From Typha latifolia (Eukaryota > Streptophyta > Magnoliopsida > Poales > Typhaceae): a DNA stretch of 64,000 nt. Where the stretch lies: the NCBI GenBank assembly GCA_019914945.1, contig CM034105.1, positions 4,340,001-4,404,000 of the forward strand. Direction: 5' to 3'. Below are positions 1-12,811 of this stretch, in pieces; within the stretch, counting starts at the first letter, position 1, and every line of letters begins with the position of its first letter. The position numbers and the translations under genes were made by a program. The notes under the pieces were generated by a model. It ran no database searches. It was not told the origin of the DNA and saw nothing but the letters and a program-made list of their open reading frames with translations.

Positions 1-3000
1 TTCCTTGATAACTAAAAGAAAATCCAAAGTGCTTGAATATGTTCTTGATAAAATAAGATTCATACTTTTAATCATTGTCAGACTATAATTGAAAATTAAA
101 TAGTCTGGAAAAGCATAATGTACACTTGGTACATCCTCAGGACCACAATATAATGGCCCACGGCTAGATTATTATCAAGATACCCAAATATACAACAGTC
201 TAACAAATAGAAGTGACTCCATTTTCATAAACTGAAATCTAAATAAGTCAATAAGTGAGCTTATAGAATGATGGTACAATGGTTAGGAATCTTCAGTCGA
301 GGAGATCTTGCACTTTTGACTGGCTTTTCCAGCATACTGCAATGGCCTTGAACATGGTTTAGAAGTTGTTCACATTGTTCTTGCAATTAAGATTTTGAAG
401 GTTGAACTTTAAAGCAGCTATTGCTTTGACAAATTAAATAATTTTTGCTACTAGTGTTTGAGCTTTAGCCTTTATGGACTACCTAAAATACTTGCAAAAA
501 TATTAACTTCCCTACCTGAAAGAAATTATATAACAGCAGTCATAAAACATAAATTTTTTATATGAAAGTAATAACACTAAAATAACAAGAAGAAAATAGT
601 ATAAGCTGTATACCATCGGGACAAAGTCATGAGTCAATAATATATTGCTTGGACGCAGATCTCGATGAATTATTGGACCAGCACGGCACTCTTCATGTAA
701 AAAGCGCAAACCTTTCGCTATCCCAATGGCCATAGCATGCCTTTTATGCCACTCCAGTAAGTTTGCAGATTTGCCTATTTGTAAAATGAAAAAAAAAAAT
801 TAAGGAACAAAAATAAATAAAATTCCAACTCATCTACTAACCATACACTTGCATATGTCTGTCTGGGTGACAAAATCAGATCATATTGTTAAGACATAGG
901 TGCCTTAGATCAGTCACTTACTAAATAAGTGCCAGTCAAGAGATTTGTTGCAGATATATTCATAGACCAATATGTTATGGTTCTCTTTGCAACAGTAACC
1001 CAGAAGCATGACAATATTTCGGTGCCTTGCAAAGCTAAGAACATGTACTTCAGAAAAGAACTCAGAGTATCCTTGATTACTTGCTTCTTTCCGCAATTTA
1101 GCTGCAATGATCTGCCCATCTTTAAGTTGGCCTTTATATACATGACCAAATCCACCTTCTCCTAATAAATTCTCTTTTGTAAAGTCAGATGTCGCAAGCT
1201 GAATCTCTGAAAACCGGAATTTCATAGATTCCTTGACATAAAGTACTGACCTCAGCCCACAAACAACACACAGAATAGGTTTTTCTGAGGAGTCATACTG
1301 GAAAGAAATATTGTTTTGGTGTTGTAAGTTATGAGGCCCAGAAACAATCTTATGTTGTCCTTTGGAATATTTCCCTGCAAAAATGAACCATACAAATAAT
1401 AAAAGAGTTCTAGAAAATTAAAGCGCTTAAACAAACAACAAGTGTGTCCATATTCAAATATAAAGAATAATCATTTGTCACATTGAGAGTGCACAGAACA
1501 CCAATTTATTGAATTCTCTAAGATGCTAAGAACCCTATTGCAAAAAAGAAAAAATCTTTGTTTATTTGGAATTTTAAAAGGTTAAGATTAAAAGGTACAT
1601 TCTGTCCATACTTCTTCATCATAGAGAACAAACTTATGTTTTAAGGAATTGCTGGTGTGACCAGACAGAGATAACCACATTTTGAAAGGAGTAAAATTGG
1701 CTCCACATCTCAACAAGCAGATAAAATGCATAGACCCATGGATTTATGATTTATCCAATCACATGCTCAGGCCCTCTATTTCACTTGATATATCAGTAGT
1801 TTGTAACTTGATAATATCAAATACATCTCTAAATTTATCAGAGAATAGGTCTGGATAAGTGGATCATATCATGGTGCACCTTCATGTAAATTTTATAAAA
1901 AAGAACAGCAGGCTGGTACATCTCTAAAATTATAATGTATAATGATAAACAATGATAAAAGGTAGCTCTGGATATACATCCTGTTAATTGAGCCAAATGC
2001 ACAAAAAATAACTTGGATAGGGATGATATATTAGCTAGACTGGCATTGTGCAAGATGCACTTCATAGAAGCTAAATATGCAAATTCTGCATTCTTCTGCC
2101 AAAGCAGGACAAAGTGAGAAAGAAAACAAAATTGAACTGTTACTGATCAGAGTTCAATGTGTTCAAAAAAGAAAAAAAAAGAATAGACTAACAATCAAGA
2201 TTATTATGGAAGATAAAGAGCATTCGAAGTTATTAGGTTGGTGAAGTTCTTGGGATAAGGAAGATTACAATAACTTGGTGGAAGATGTAAGCCTAAAAGG
2301 AACCCAGAATTTCTTATCCAACAGCCATATTGGGCATCCTGGCAGAAGACAAACATGGGAAACTCAGAAAGCTTTGAAGAAGGTTACAGGTTAAAATTAA
2401 GACCATAAATTAACCAGGCTATGAATTACAATAATGAGATTTTGCCAAACTACCCTTGATTTCTTAGAGATCAGCATGCAAATAATCACATCTCTGGTGG
2501 AATGACACAAATTAATGAGGTTTCTATATGAAATGATTCTGTAAGGAGGATATAATCACACAACTTGCATATTATGTAAAAGTTAAATGATCCAAAAAGA
2601 ATATGCTGATTGTCTATCCTTAAGAAAAATAAGATTCTCCATAGACATACCAGCCTTCTTAGACAAAGACTCAGTCCCATCGGATGACATCACAGTTTGA
2701 TCCTGAGAGCTCAAGCTAGATGAGGATAGTACGTTCCTCCTAGTGATATCATAACTATCTTGAGAGATTAGGGAGGAATAATAGCTTGCAGAAGATATGA
2801 TAGACCGCTCATTATGTACCATCTCTACGGCATTTGAACTTGGTTGAACTGACCTCTCTATGGAATAAAAGGATTTATGTTCAGAAACACCTTTACTTGA
2901 AGCATTTGTGTGAAATGGCTTCAGCATTCTCACAGATAGACTATCCTCAATTATCGCAATCTTGCAAGGTATATGTTTCAAGTAGAACTTCACGTCTCTT

Positions 3001-5478
3001 CTTAAGTGCCTGTTGACATTTTCATGAAGCAATTCATGAAGCATATAAAAATCATAAGAAAACATCCATTAACACTGGAAATGAGGTGAGAGATACCAAT
3101 TAAATATGCATACTAATTGTTTCAAATTTTAAATGTCCCAAAAGAATGAGAAAGACTATAACTAAGATATCCCAAGATAACATCACAAGCACCTAAATGA
3201 AGCCAACCTGTCCAGTATGACCCAAGAAGGTTTGCTAGAAATAACTTCTTGCAATATAACAAATTTGGTGGGTGTTCCAGCAGTAATTTTGACATTTATG
3301 TTTACCTGCATATGGAATAGTCATCATTTGAGAATGTAATGAAACCAACTATACATAAATCCATAAATCTTAATTTAACAGTCATATATAAGAAATAAAT
3401 ATCTTTATCATCTACTGCAAACTGATAGATAGACATGAACTAAAAAAGAGACCAGCTTTTCCAAGACATTGTCAAGGTAATGAGGATTTCACATTTTTCA
3501 CTTGGCAAGATGGTACGGCTTGGCACTGTGCACTTTTGACAGGTTCAAGCCACATTAACTCAGCAAAGATTAATGAGTGCAGTCTTTGTAAATACAGCAA
3601 GATGTTCCCACATATCCACTGATTGAAACCAAATAAAAATAAAAATTTAATTGATAGTGAGAACTAAATTCAGGAATCACTTTTAATTTTGTTTAAGCTT
3701 TAAGATGCCTAAATATTATAAATAGAAAACAGTTTCTCCTATGTTGACCAATATAGTTAGATGATATCAGCAATTATATTTTTTATCTTTAGTTCATCTT
3801 GGTGGAGATGCTATTGCATAGTATCAGCCTAGGATCTCTTCTGAGTACTGACATATAGCCAATACGAAGACCATGGAGGAAAGACTATAACTGTGTAAAA
3901 CTAGATTACATGCTAGCAATTAAATTTTCCTACATTAAAGAAATTATTGGAAAGAAAAGAATTAACAAATAAGGCTGATGACATGTAAGAAGAATATCCT
4001 AGCTATGATTTCACTGTACTTCAAACTATAGTATGTGAGAAGAAATGGTATTTTTCCTGAACTGTAAAAATATCACAAGCATGAGATATTTTAGATTTGG
4101 AGTATCAAGCCTATTATATATCTTTGTTTTCAAACTATAGTTTGTGAGAAGAAATAGTACTGTTCCTGAACTGTAAAAATATCACAAGCATGAGATATTT
4201 GAGATTTGGAATATCAAGCCTATTATATATCTTTGTTTTCTCTCATAATTCTTATTCCCTTGCATTCAACAGATAATATATGTTCTAATGATAAAGATAT
4301 TATTATATTAAGACTATGAGAAGTTTTCAAGGAACCACATGCCCACAGATCCAACAAAAACAAGGCTCTGCTCCCCCAATAGTGAATATTCCAAAAATAA
4401 TAAGAGCACCCATATGCTCAAGTTTATTGAACTGAATTGGACTATCTATTCAATGCACTGAATTATTCTTTTCACTGGCTAATTATTATTTAGGATTGTG
4501 TTTTTTTCTAATGTACAAGCACCCTTTATGAATAATTGAGGTTTACAAAACATTATGTATCTACGAGCATTGAGACCTATGAGAAAGGCAATAAGAGATC
4601 CAAATATAACTTTGAGAAAACAAATTAAAAGGACACTACAGCACACATGCTTCAGGAGAGATCACAAAGAATCCTACAGAAAGTCGCAAACCTTTATCAA
4701 GTATATCCAAGCAAAAGATTATAGAACATAAACTTTGGCTTATTAACAAGAAAAGAATTCCAATCAAAATAATGTCACCTTAAGCAACATAAAATCAACT
4801 TATATAGCATTTATTCCATTACCCCTACTTCGTTGCATTTTCCTGCACTATCCCTGAGCCTACTTTCATATAAATCCACTTTCTTTAGGACCTCTTCTTC
4901 AAGGTACCGAGAGCTCGTTCCCGCAAAAGAATCAGTGCATGCCTTTGTTTGATAACCCACTGAAACAACAAATACAATAGAATTTGCAAGATTAGCTAAT
5001 GTAAGACGCAATGCTAAGTACCAATTTATATACTTTTTTCCAATTTCATGTCATGCAGCATATACTCATGCCAAGAAAGAAACTTTCTTGACTATTGCAT
5101 TTAGGTAAACGATTACAAAGCAGAGTAGCATCATAAATTTCAAAACTTGGCATCGGGAAGTTGCCCAAATAGACAAACAATAAACCCGTACGACATTTTT
5201 TGCCAGAAAACTTCGAGACCAAGAACACGAGAACGACCCAAAAGAACCAAAAATCGAGGCCGGTACGACTCACTCGGATTGGAAACGGTGTGGAGGACGC
5301 CAAGAACACGAAGAGAGTCTCCTCCTCGGAGTATATCCCCTCGCATGAGGATGCTGTTCACGGTGAGGCGGAGCTCGTGCTCGTTGTAGTCTCTGGTTGC
5401 ATCGTAGGCCACCACCACCACGTGCGGCGGCGGCAAAGGAGATTGGCACTCGTCCATCCCAAGAAGGAGACCTTGCAT
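1..5478 (-). CDS. USP-like domain receptor-like cytoplasmic kinase, 5' part (partial at left edge)
   Basis: Six exons can be joined in frame on the minus strand: 5478-5274, 4959-4823, 3305-3208, 3009-2651, 1374-922 and 774-614, about 471 residues. The 3' exons lie beyond the left edge; 1-613 is intron. The N-terminus (VVVVAYDATRD, then VLHTVSNPMGY across the first junction) resembles the universal-stress-protein-like adenine-nucleotide-binding fold that precedes the kinase in the plant family annotated as inactive protein kinase SELMODRAFT_444075-like or PERK-like. A Ser-rich linker (exon 4) leads to a kinase domain: glycine loop GEGGFGHVYKG, AAK lysine in IIAAKLRK, and catalytic loop IHRDLRPSNILL. 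The HRD aspartate is present, so the half seen gives no reason to call it inactive; the DFG segment is outside the window. Substrate and pathway are unknown. The first in-frame ATG is 5478; the ATG at 5457 is an alternative. Confidence 0.85.
4022..4239. repeat. 109-bp tandem duplication in a kinase intron
   Basis: Two adjacent copies, 4022-4130 and 4131-4239, both begin CAAACTATAG and end in CTTTGTTTT. They differ by only a handful of substitutions. They lie in the long intron between the second and third kinase exons, away from the splice sites. Confidence 0.9.
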
Positions 5479-5865
5479 GGATTGGGGTTGGATCTCGCTC
5501 CATCTTGGAGCTCGATAAGGGTGGATAATTTATCTATCGGGATCGCTTTGGGCAGCCGAGAGGATTCGAAGGATTAAGAGAGTATATTCGGGAGATGAGA
5601 GGTAGCGAAGACAAAGGGATTTGGAGATTTTGGATTGTGCCGGCCGGCCGAGGGAGGAGATGGATGGAAGACTGCAAAATAGTGGGAATAAGGAGGGAAA
5701 GGAGACGAATTTTGAGGAATAATTCCACTTTAGACAACGACGACAACTGTAGTATTAGTACAGGGATAGGATAACATCGCAAAAGTCAATTCTATAACAA
5801 ATATTTCTCATTTTACTCTATAAATGAGATATTAAATACTCTTTTATTTAATATAAATAGATTGA

Positions 5866-5867
<2 letters not shown>

Positions 5868-5899
<32 letters not shown>
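5868..5899. repeat. (AT)n microsatellite
   Basis: Uninterrupted AT dinucleotide run of about 32 bp. Confidence 0.95.
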
Positions 5900-5902
<3 letters not shown>

Positions 5903-6876
5903 AAGTAAATAAGTAATTGAGTTAGTGTGTGGTATAAGATATAATTTTGATTAATAGTATTTGTATTCTAGAATGTGGATATTATAGGTATTCACAGCTG
6001 TCATTCTGAAATAAGAAAAAAATTATTTTTAAAGTGAACGGAGAATTAGTGTAAATAATTTTTACATGAATAAACTCTGAAATGAATTAAGAATATTAGT
6101 CTATGTTATCACATTCATCTTTTTCTTTTGCTCACAAAGCTTATAACTCCACTGGGATCGAATTTGCAAACTCGAGATTATAAGAACATAATTTGCAAAG
6201 TAGTCTGTTATTATAAATTTTGGATTGGGCCAGAGTGGGCCCAGTTATGTTGGGCTGCTATATATGCTCTATCAAAACCCACTTCAGCTGCATCCTTGAT
6301 TTGAGCTAGGCCCATATCCTTATCTATCATTTTTAGCTCTCAAATTCTTCCAATATTTTCTTTATGATATGATATGATTTCGTTTTTAAGATGATTTCTA
6401 TCGCTTTGAAAAACTTTTATCTTGCATTCTATGCAGTAAACAAAGAATTATGCAACTGGATGCTGAACAACTTAGCATATAGCCCATTAAAAGAGACAAC
6501 TTCACATATGCCAGGACAAGATAAGCCCACAACCTAGGTATAACATGTAGAATGTCCAACTATAGGGTTCATTGGTGGTGGTAATTTTTTCTCCTTTTCA
6601 CCCTAGCTCTGATAGTGGCTCCATCGCCGGCTTTCTCCATTTCCTTTTCCTAGCCTCCCCAGCTACGGAGGGAAAGGGAGAGGATCGTCTCCACCGTGAT
6701 TGGGTTTTCCTTCTCTTCTCTTTTTTCTTCACTTCTCCTCTCTAACATTAACTGTAGATCCGACGTTGCTTTTGGATTCTCTCCCCCTTCTCTTGCATTC
6801 TCCTTGTATGCTTTGCCTATCGGTGAGTTAGTCGATAAGGCATGATGATGCAAGAAGTGCCCTCCTTTCGAATCGA

Positions 6877-7245
6877 GTTTTTGACTAAGATAAATTTATT
6901 TTATAATTGTTGTATCAAAATAAATTATCATCAAACTTATTTACCAAATGGAGTCTACTTAGTGTTAACAAAAACACTGAACTGATCAATATTTTTATCG
7001 CGATAATTTTTTTCCTAAATTATTGAAAGACAAAGTTAAAAAAATTTATATATATATATATATATATATAATGCTAAACATATTAGCGTTTTAGGATCAG
7101 ACAAAAATATTGAATAGTTCAACATTTTTATTAGAGCTACAATGAATTAAATCTTATTTAATAAATAAATATAAAAATAATATGTTCTGGTAAAAATAAT
7201 TTTGAACCGGGACTAGTTTGGTCAAAAACTCTCCTTGATTCTCCC
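6877..7245. mobile_element. Foldback MITE, family B copy 1
   Basis: The left end reads GAGTTTTTGACTAAGATAAA. The reverse complement of the right end starts GAGTTTTTGACCAAACTAG. Inside, TTATTTACCAAATGGAG...CAATATTTTTATC on the left mirrors TTATTTATTAAATAAG...CAATATTTTTGTC on the reverse right arm, so long diverged inverted arms flank a TA microsatellite core. Borders are approximate and no target duplication was identified. Confidence 0.55.
7047..7070. repeat. (TA)n microsatellite
   Basis: TA run of 24 bp in the core of the foldback element. Confidence 0.95.
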
Positions 7246-7409
7246 ACTTGGGCACCCTCTCTTTGGCTAGTTTGGTCAAAAAATCTCCATATTCTTTAGT
7301 TTGGATTATTTAGATTAGAATACTATTGGCTTCCATCTATCTCTTCCTGTACCAGTGTACGACTGTCTCCCTAGATATTTCACTTTAAGATAGAATGGAT
7401 GAGAGACTC

Positions 7410-7432
7410 ATATATATATATATATATATATA
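7410..7432. repeat. (AT)n microsatellite
   Basis: AT run of about 23 bp. Confidence 0.95.
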
Positions 7433-7610
7433 GTACGACGACAGACAAAGCCACAAAGGTCACGAGAAACTTTTTTAAGACTCTCTAGGGACCGATTCGC
7501 AAAGATTTTCTTCGTTAGGAATATTTTTGAAATAACACCCTATATCTATATCATTTTTCGATTAATGCCAACGATTTTCTAACTCTACTTTACGTTTTTT
7601 TAGAGAAATT

Positions 7611-8747
7611 TACATATAACACCCTGTACTTTAATAAAATAAAGATTTACACCCTATATTTTCACTGGTGGTAAATCGAGCTTTATAATTTAGTGAATAT
7701 TTGTAAAAAATATTCTACTATTAAATCGGTTAGTTAAACTTAACTAAACATCTAGGTTAAATTAACTATGCAAAAAAATATTACAAAAAAATGTTATGAA
7801 CTGGCTTGATCTGATCCGGGATGTGATTTTCGAAAGAAGCTACGGATAATCTAACCGTTGGATATTCTTGAGTTTTGGATATATTGTCGCCCTTAAAAAG
7901 AATTTTCCATCGAATCTAAGATCTTAGGATTTGGATGGCTAGATCTTGAGATATCGACAAAACAGTGACCGAAGATTAGATAAACCCTAGCTTGTTATCC
8001 CTTCAATAGCTAGATTAGTGCTAGGTTAATTCCTTGGTGTAAAAGGGGAGAAGTTGTTGTAGAAAAGGAGGATTAGGAGTTAGAGAAAGTGACCAAAGAC
8101 TTGGATGGTGAAAGAAAGAGATGGGAAAGAGCGCCAATGACTAGAGCAAAAAAAAGGAGATAAAGGCACAATGTCGTTTCAATTATCAGATTAAACTTTT
8201 CCTCCACATATTTATAGAGACTTACCTTGGGAAACCAAACAACTAAGTTAAAACCCTAATAAACTAATTAAACTAGTCTTCATTATCTTCTGTGATTAAC
8301 CATTCGTTTCATTGCAGATAAATTTTGAATATGGAGAAGTCGTGAATACCAACCGGATATTATTCAGATATTTGTAGAATATTCTGAGAATATTTTTCCA
8401 AAACTATGTAGAGCTGAATTTAGCTAATTAAACAAATCCTAACTATTAAGGTTCTAACTAATCCAAATAAGCAAATAAGATAACTAGACTCAATCCATTG
8501 AGCTCAATGTATTTTCAGGTGATTCGATCTAGTCCGGATCGCATCAAATACTCTCAACTAAGTCATACTAAGCATATTTTAGTTATTTTAGAAATAAGGG
8601 TATTTTAGTTATTTTAGAAATAAAATATTTATACTTAACAGAATATTCTCACAATATTAGTTTAAATTTAACACGAGATATATTTTTATATATTCACTAA
8701 ATCATAGAGCTCAACTTTAAAAATAGAGTCTTAGATGCAAATTTCTG
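7611..8747. mobile_element. Foldback MITE, family A copy 1, enlarged by an internal insertion
   Basis: The left arm (GAAATTTACATATAACACCC ... TTTATAATTTAGTGAATAT) is mirrored by the right arm (reverse complement AGAAATTTGCATCTAAGACT ... TATGATTTAGTGAATAT). The inner part near 8545-8640, with the direct repeat TATTTTAGTTATTTTAGAAATA, matches the core of the 420-bp copy near 41.2 kb in inverted orientation. About 750 bp between roughly 7798 and 8540 has no counterpart in the short copy and looks like a secondary insertion. Confidence 0.6.
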
Positions 8748-9789
8748 TTATCATTTCAACACAAGGACATCAACTAATGAATATTTTAACAATATTAAAA
8801 TAACTTTTAATCTATACAAAATTACTATTTAGTCGGTAGGATGATTAGACACGAAGATATTTTTTATTTATTTTGATATATACTGCTTAGTTAGTGTAGG
8901 TCTAAGTTAGAATTTTTCAAGGACATTTTAATAATCTAATTAATAAAGTATCTTAAACTACGGACTAGAGTTAATGGTGCGATGTTATATGAAAATTATG
9001 TAGAGAAAAGAGGAGTTGAATTATAAAATTCTCAAAAGATATATAATATTATTTAAAAAGTTTCTTATTCTTTATTAAGTTATATCTTTATTCCAGTTTG
9101 CATCTCTCTTTTTATAATCGTATTAATAAGGTTACCGTTAATTTTTAAATTAATTATATAACCCCTTATATGCTATATACCATTTTGCATAGTTATAATT
9201 TTTCGTCAACATACAATGTACATAGAAACATAGTTCTTATAAATACCCCTGATAAGTAGAATTACGTACTTAGTTAATTGAAAGTTTATATTTTTACTGC
9301 TTTAATTGAAAGTTTAAGAAGGTAGCTTAAATTGGGCCAAAACATGAAGAGACAAAAAAAAACATATCGGCTCTTAAAATAAGCATTAAATACAGGGTGT
9401 CAAATGAAAAAGTCCCTTTTACATTTCAAAGACAAACGGGGGACTGTGTTATAATATCCTGCATGCATGAGGACCAAAAAGAAAAATAAAATGCCGTATT
9501 TGTCTTCATGGGTAGGATCTTGAATGCAGTAGATATTATAGTAGATAAATAGGAATAGGAAGTGTAGATGTCTCTTTGGATTCATATGTGTGACGGTGTC
9601 AGTGTGACACCTTCATTTGGGTACTTAAAGTGGCAACACTTGGGCATGCATGCATGCATGCTACAATAATGGGGCATGATGGGGCCGGGGACCATGAGCT
9701 GTGTGTATGGTATGCTATGTATGGAACAGCGTTAACATACCATGCATGCGATTCTGAGAGGTAGGCTGATCATCATTTTATATTTTTTT

Positions 9790-9975
9790 TAATTAAAATA
9801 ATTGACACTTAAACTTATTATCAAATGGGATTTAATTCACTGTAATCTTAATATTAATGCTGAACTCCAATCAGTTCAACGTAATTAAATTCTATTTGAT
9901 AATAAGTTCGAGAAGTAATCCATTTCGATAAAATTAATTTAGAACAATAATATTTTGGTCAAAAACTTATCGGCC
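9790..9975. mobile_element. Foldback MITE, family B copy 2
   Basis: AACTTATTATCAAATGGGAT and AATTTAATTCACTGTAATC on the left are mirrored by the right arm (reverse complement CGAACTTATTATCAAATAGA, then ATTTAATTACGTTGAAC). The right terminus, reverse complement AAGTTTTTGACCAAAATATT, matches the ends of the copy at 6.9-7.2 kb. Confidence 0.6.
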
Positions 9976-10166
9976 GTGTGCGATCTTGTCATAAAAGTGA
10001 GAGTATTTAATGTTTGAGGTAATTAAAAGAAATAAATTCCAGCATTCTTGGAGGAGGAATGGGGTTGAGAAATTTTATTGGTACTTAGTAGGATTCTCAC
10101 TCTCTCTGATTCTAATTAGCTCAAAGAAGAAAGCCAATCAGGGTGAGAGCTTTACAGTTGAAAATT

Positions 10167-10201
<35 letters not shown>

Positions 10202-10202
10202 G
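10167..10202. repeat. (TTG)12 microsatellite
   Basis: Perfect TTG run of about 36 bp. It generates the poly-Val tail of a spurious 65-residue frame. Confidence 0.95.
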
Positions 10203-10343
10203 CGTAGATTTTCTATCAGATGATAAAGAGTAGAAACTCCCATGACTTACGAAAGGAAGGAGAGGATTGAGGATTCCTTTAGCCGGCCCGGAAGTTGTAA
10301 CCATAATTGAACCCATTAATCATCAAAGGAGTATATGAGCAAT

Positions 10344-10658
10344 TTGTTGATCACTCATATTATTTGAAATATTGCTTAACTAGATATGTTATACATGAAA
10401 CTTAGTACTTTTTAATGATTAAATATTACAAAGCACATGGAAACTTAATACTCTTTTGTATCTATCATAAAATCTCTAAAATTTTAAATAAAATATATTT
10501 GTTGGTCACTCATATTATTTGAAACATTGCTTAACTAGATATATTATACATGAAACTTAGTACTTTTTGATGATTAAATATTACAAAGCACATGGAAACT
10601 TAATACTTTTTTTTTGTATCTATCATTAAATTCTCTAAAATTTTGAATAAAATATTAT
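10344..10658. repeat. 155-bp tandem duplication
   Basis: Copy 1 (10344-10498) and copy 2 (10499-10658) both read TTGTTGRTCACTCATATTAT, continue through ACATGAAACTTAGTACTTTT, and end AAAATAAAATAT. They differ by scattered substitutions and a longer T run in copy 2. Confidence 0.9.
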
Positions 10659-12214
10659 TGACAGTTTCAACAAAAATCACTTATCTTCTAAATATAACTC
10701 TCTCCCCCTCTCTCAATTTAGATTATTTTACCATCTCTATTAACACTTTTATAGTTGCAGCTCAGTGAGTTTAAAATTTTAAACTAATAAAATGTTATAA
10801 GTGATACAAAAGATACTTGCATTTGTTTACTGATAGGCACTTAATAATGACAAAGAGGTTTGTGACAAATAGTACAACAAAGTATGCAACTTAATTTTCT
10901 TCTTCATAGTCTTGGACTGTATGTGGAATCCATAGATATTTCACTGCAAGACATTTGAGTTTATTAATTTGTTAATGCGAGTACTTGAGCTTAATACGGA
11001 AAACCTTTCTATGGTACAATATTTGTACTCCCTCCTAATTAACTTTGTTGATGTCGTTAAGCAACTCTTAGCATAGATTTTTTTAGTTAAAGTTGATTTT
11101 AAACTTAGATCTATCCATGGAAGACCTACCTCTTACTCTCTCCATTAGCAATGTGCAAAGAGTTCATTTTTTATGACAATATTACACAGGATAATTGTAG
11201 GATGTTGATATTAACTCAAACTAATTAAGGGCCTCTTTTGTACATCCTTTAACCATCTCTCTCACTACGTTTTGTTTGTTTGTTTGTTTATATTAATCTT
11301 GATTCAATATCTCAACCATTTATTCTATATGGATCCAATCTATTTATCAAGATTCGACGAGAGTTTTTTGACAAAAGATTTTGATAAGAGTTATCCTTCC
11401 ATTGTCTTAATCAATACTTTTGTAATATAAGCAATGGTTTTGGCTCATCCTTTGGGATTAACTACACAATAATTTTAGTTTGTCCTAAATCAGAATAATT
11501 AATTATGTATCACTAAGACACCTAGCTACTATAAAAAAGAATATCACCATGACTTATCAGAGTTGGTCAGAGAGTGACATTGGATGAGCACCAATCCATC
11601 GATCATATACATCTAATGATCTCGATCATATTAGAGAGTGAAATATTAGGTAATGTACGATTGAATTAGGCTTCATCAAGACTATCGAACATGAACCAGT
11701 ATATTGATTGTACATACTTCACTGTTGGTGCTCGAAAATAATGAAGAATACAATAAAATTAAAATATATGCGTATATTATCGATAATTTGATTCTAATAG
11801 TCATAAAATTTAAGTCAATACTAATAATAAAGTTAATTAAAAGAACTTATAAATTACATAGTACAGCATAGCATTCGATACAAGTCGATTATAGTGTTGA
11901 ATACTATGTCCTTATGACTAATTTATCTTCCACCGATTGCTTTTGGAACGATAAAAACTGATCTCCCATCAGATAAACACTATCAAGTTACGAAATAAAT
12001 TAATAATAATACATATTAGGCTATTCTTTTCTCATCAACATTGTAACTACTTACTTAAAAGGACACATCTTTTAGCTATAATCAAAAGATAATTTTTGAG
12101 TAATTCTATCCTACCATGATAAATACTATGACGAATCCTACTTAATTGTGGGCTTAAAGTTAATAAAAACATTCACGTTTAATTCATAATTTTTCCAACA
12201 TTAAATGCATAGGA

Positions 12215-12520
12215 CGGACCTGCAGTGAACCTGGATCCCAATAAAACCCTATCCACACAAATATTTATCTTTGAGGCAAATGCGGTATAGGAGGACGGAT
12301 AGGACCACTGCGAATAGGAGCTTTATCCGTGGATAAGCCTCCTAGGAAGAATAAACAGTGGTATTAAGGAGGCCCACCGGCTAAACAAGGTTCGTTACTT
12401 GTCACCAAACCCTTTTGTTTTTTAGCCGGAGGATCTTCTGACACTCCATTAATCGGACGGCTGATAAGGACGCTAATCTTGTCCATTCTTAGAGATGCCC
12501 CGGCCGCATAATCCTAGGCA
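12215..12520. other. GC-richer island of unknown origin
   Basis: About 300 bp of mixed-composition sequence in AT-rich surroundings. The reverse complement of its right part starts CCGGGGCATCTCTAAGAATG, which recalls the termini of PIF/Harbinger-type or hAT-type MITEs. The left border (TAGGACGGACCTGCAGTG) does not give a convincing partner. It contains no long open frame. Confidence 0.3.
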
Positions 12521-12811
12521 TGAGGAGTATGGATGACTACCATCATATATGGATTAAAAAAGAAGCATAATGGTATATAATCGAGGGATTTTTCATAAGA
12601 ATGAAAAGAAACTATGCACAGTTAATTTGATATAGAATGATTTAAATAAAATCTTTTGACTCGTATAAAATTTAGAGTAACAATTTCATGTTGCTCTAAA
12701 CCATAGGGAGTAAAATGATATAAATAAAAGTTTAGAGGACAATTTAATCCTAAGCATAGCTGTATGCAGCAATTTAAAATTTATCGTACTTTTTACCTGC
12801 GTATTCTTGGG

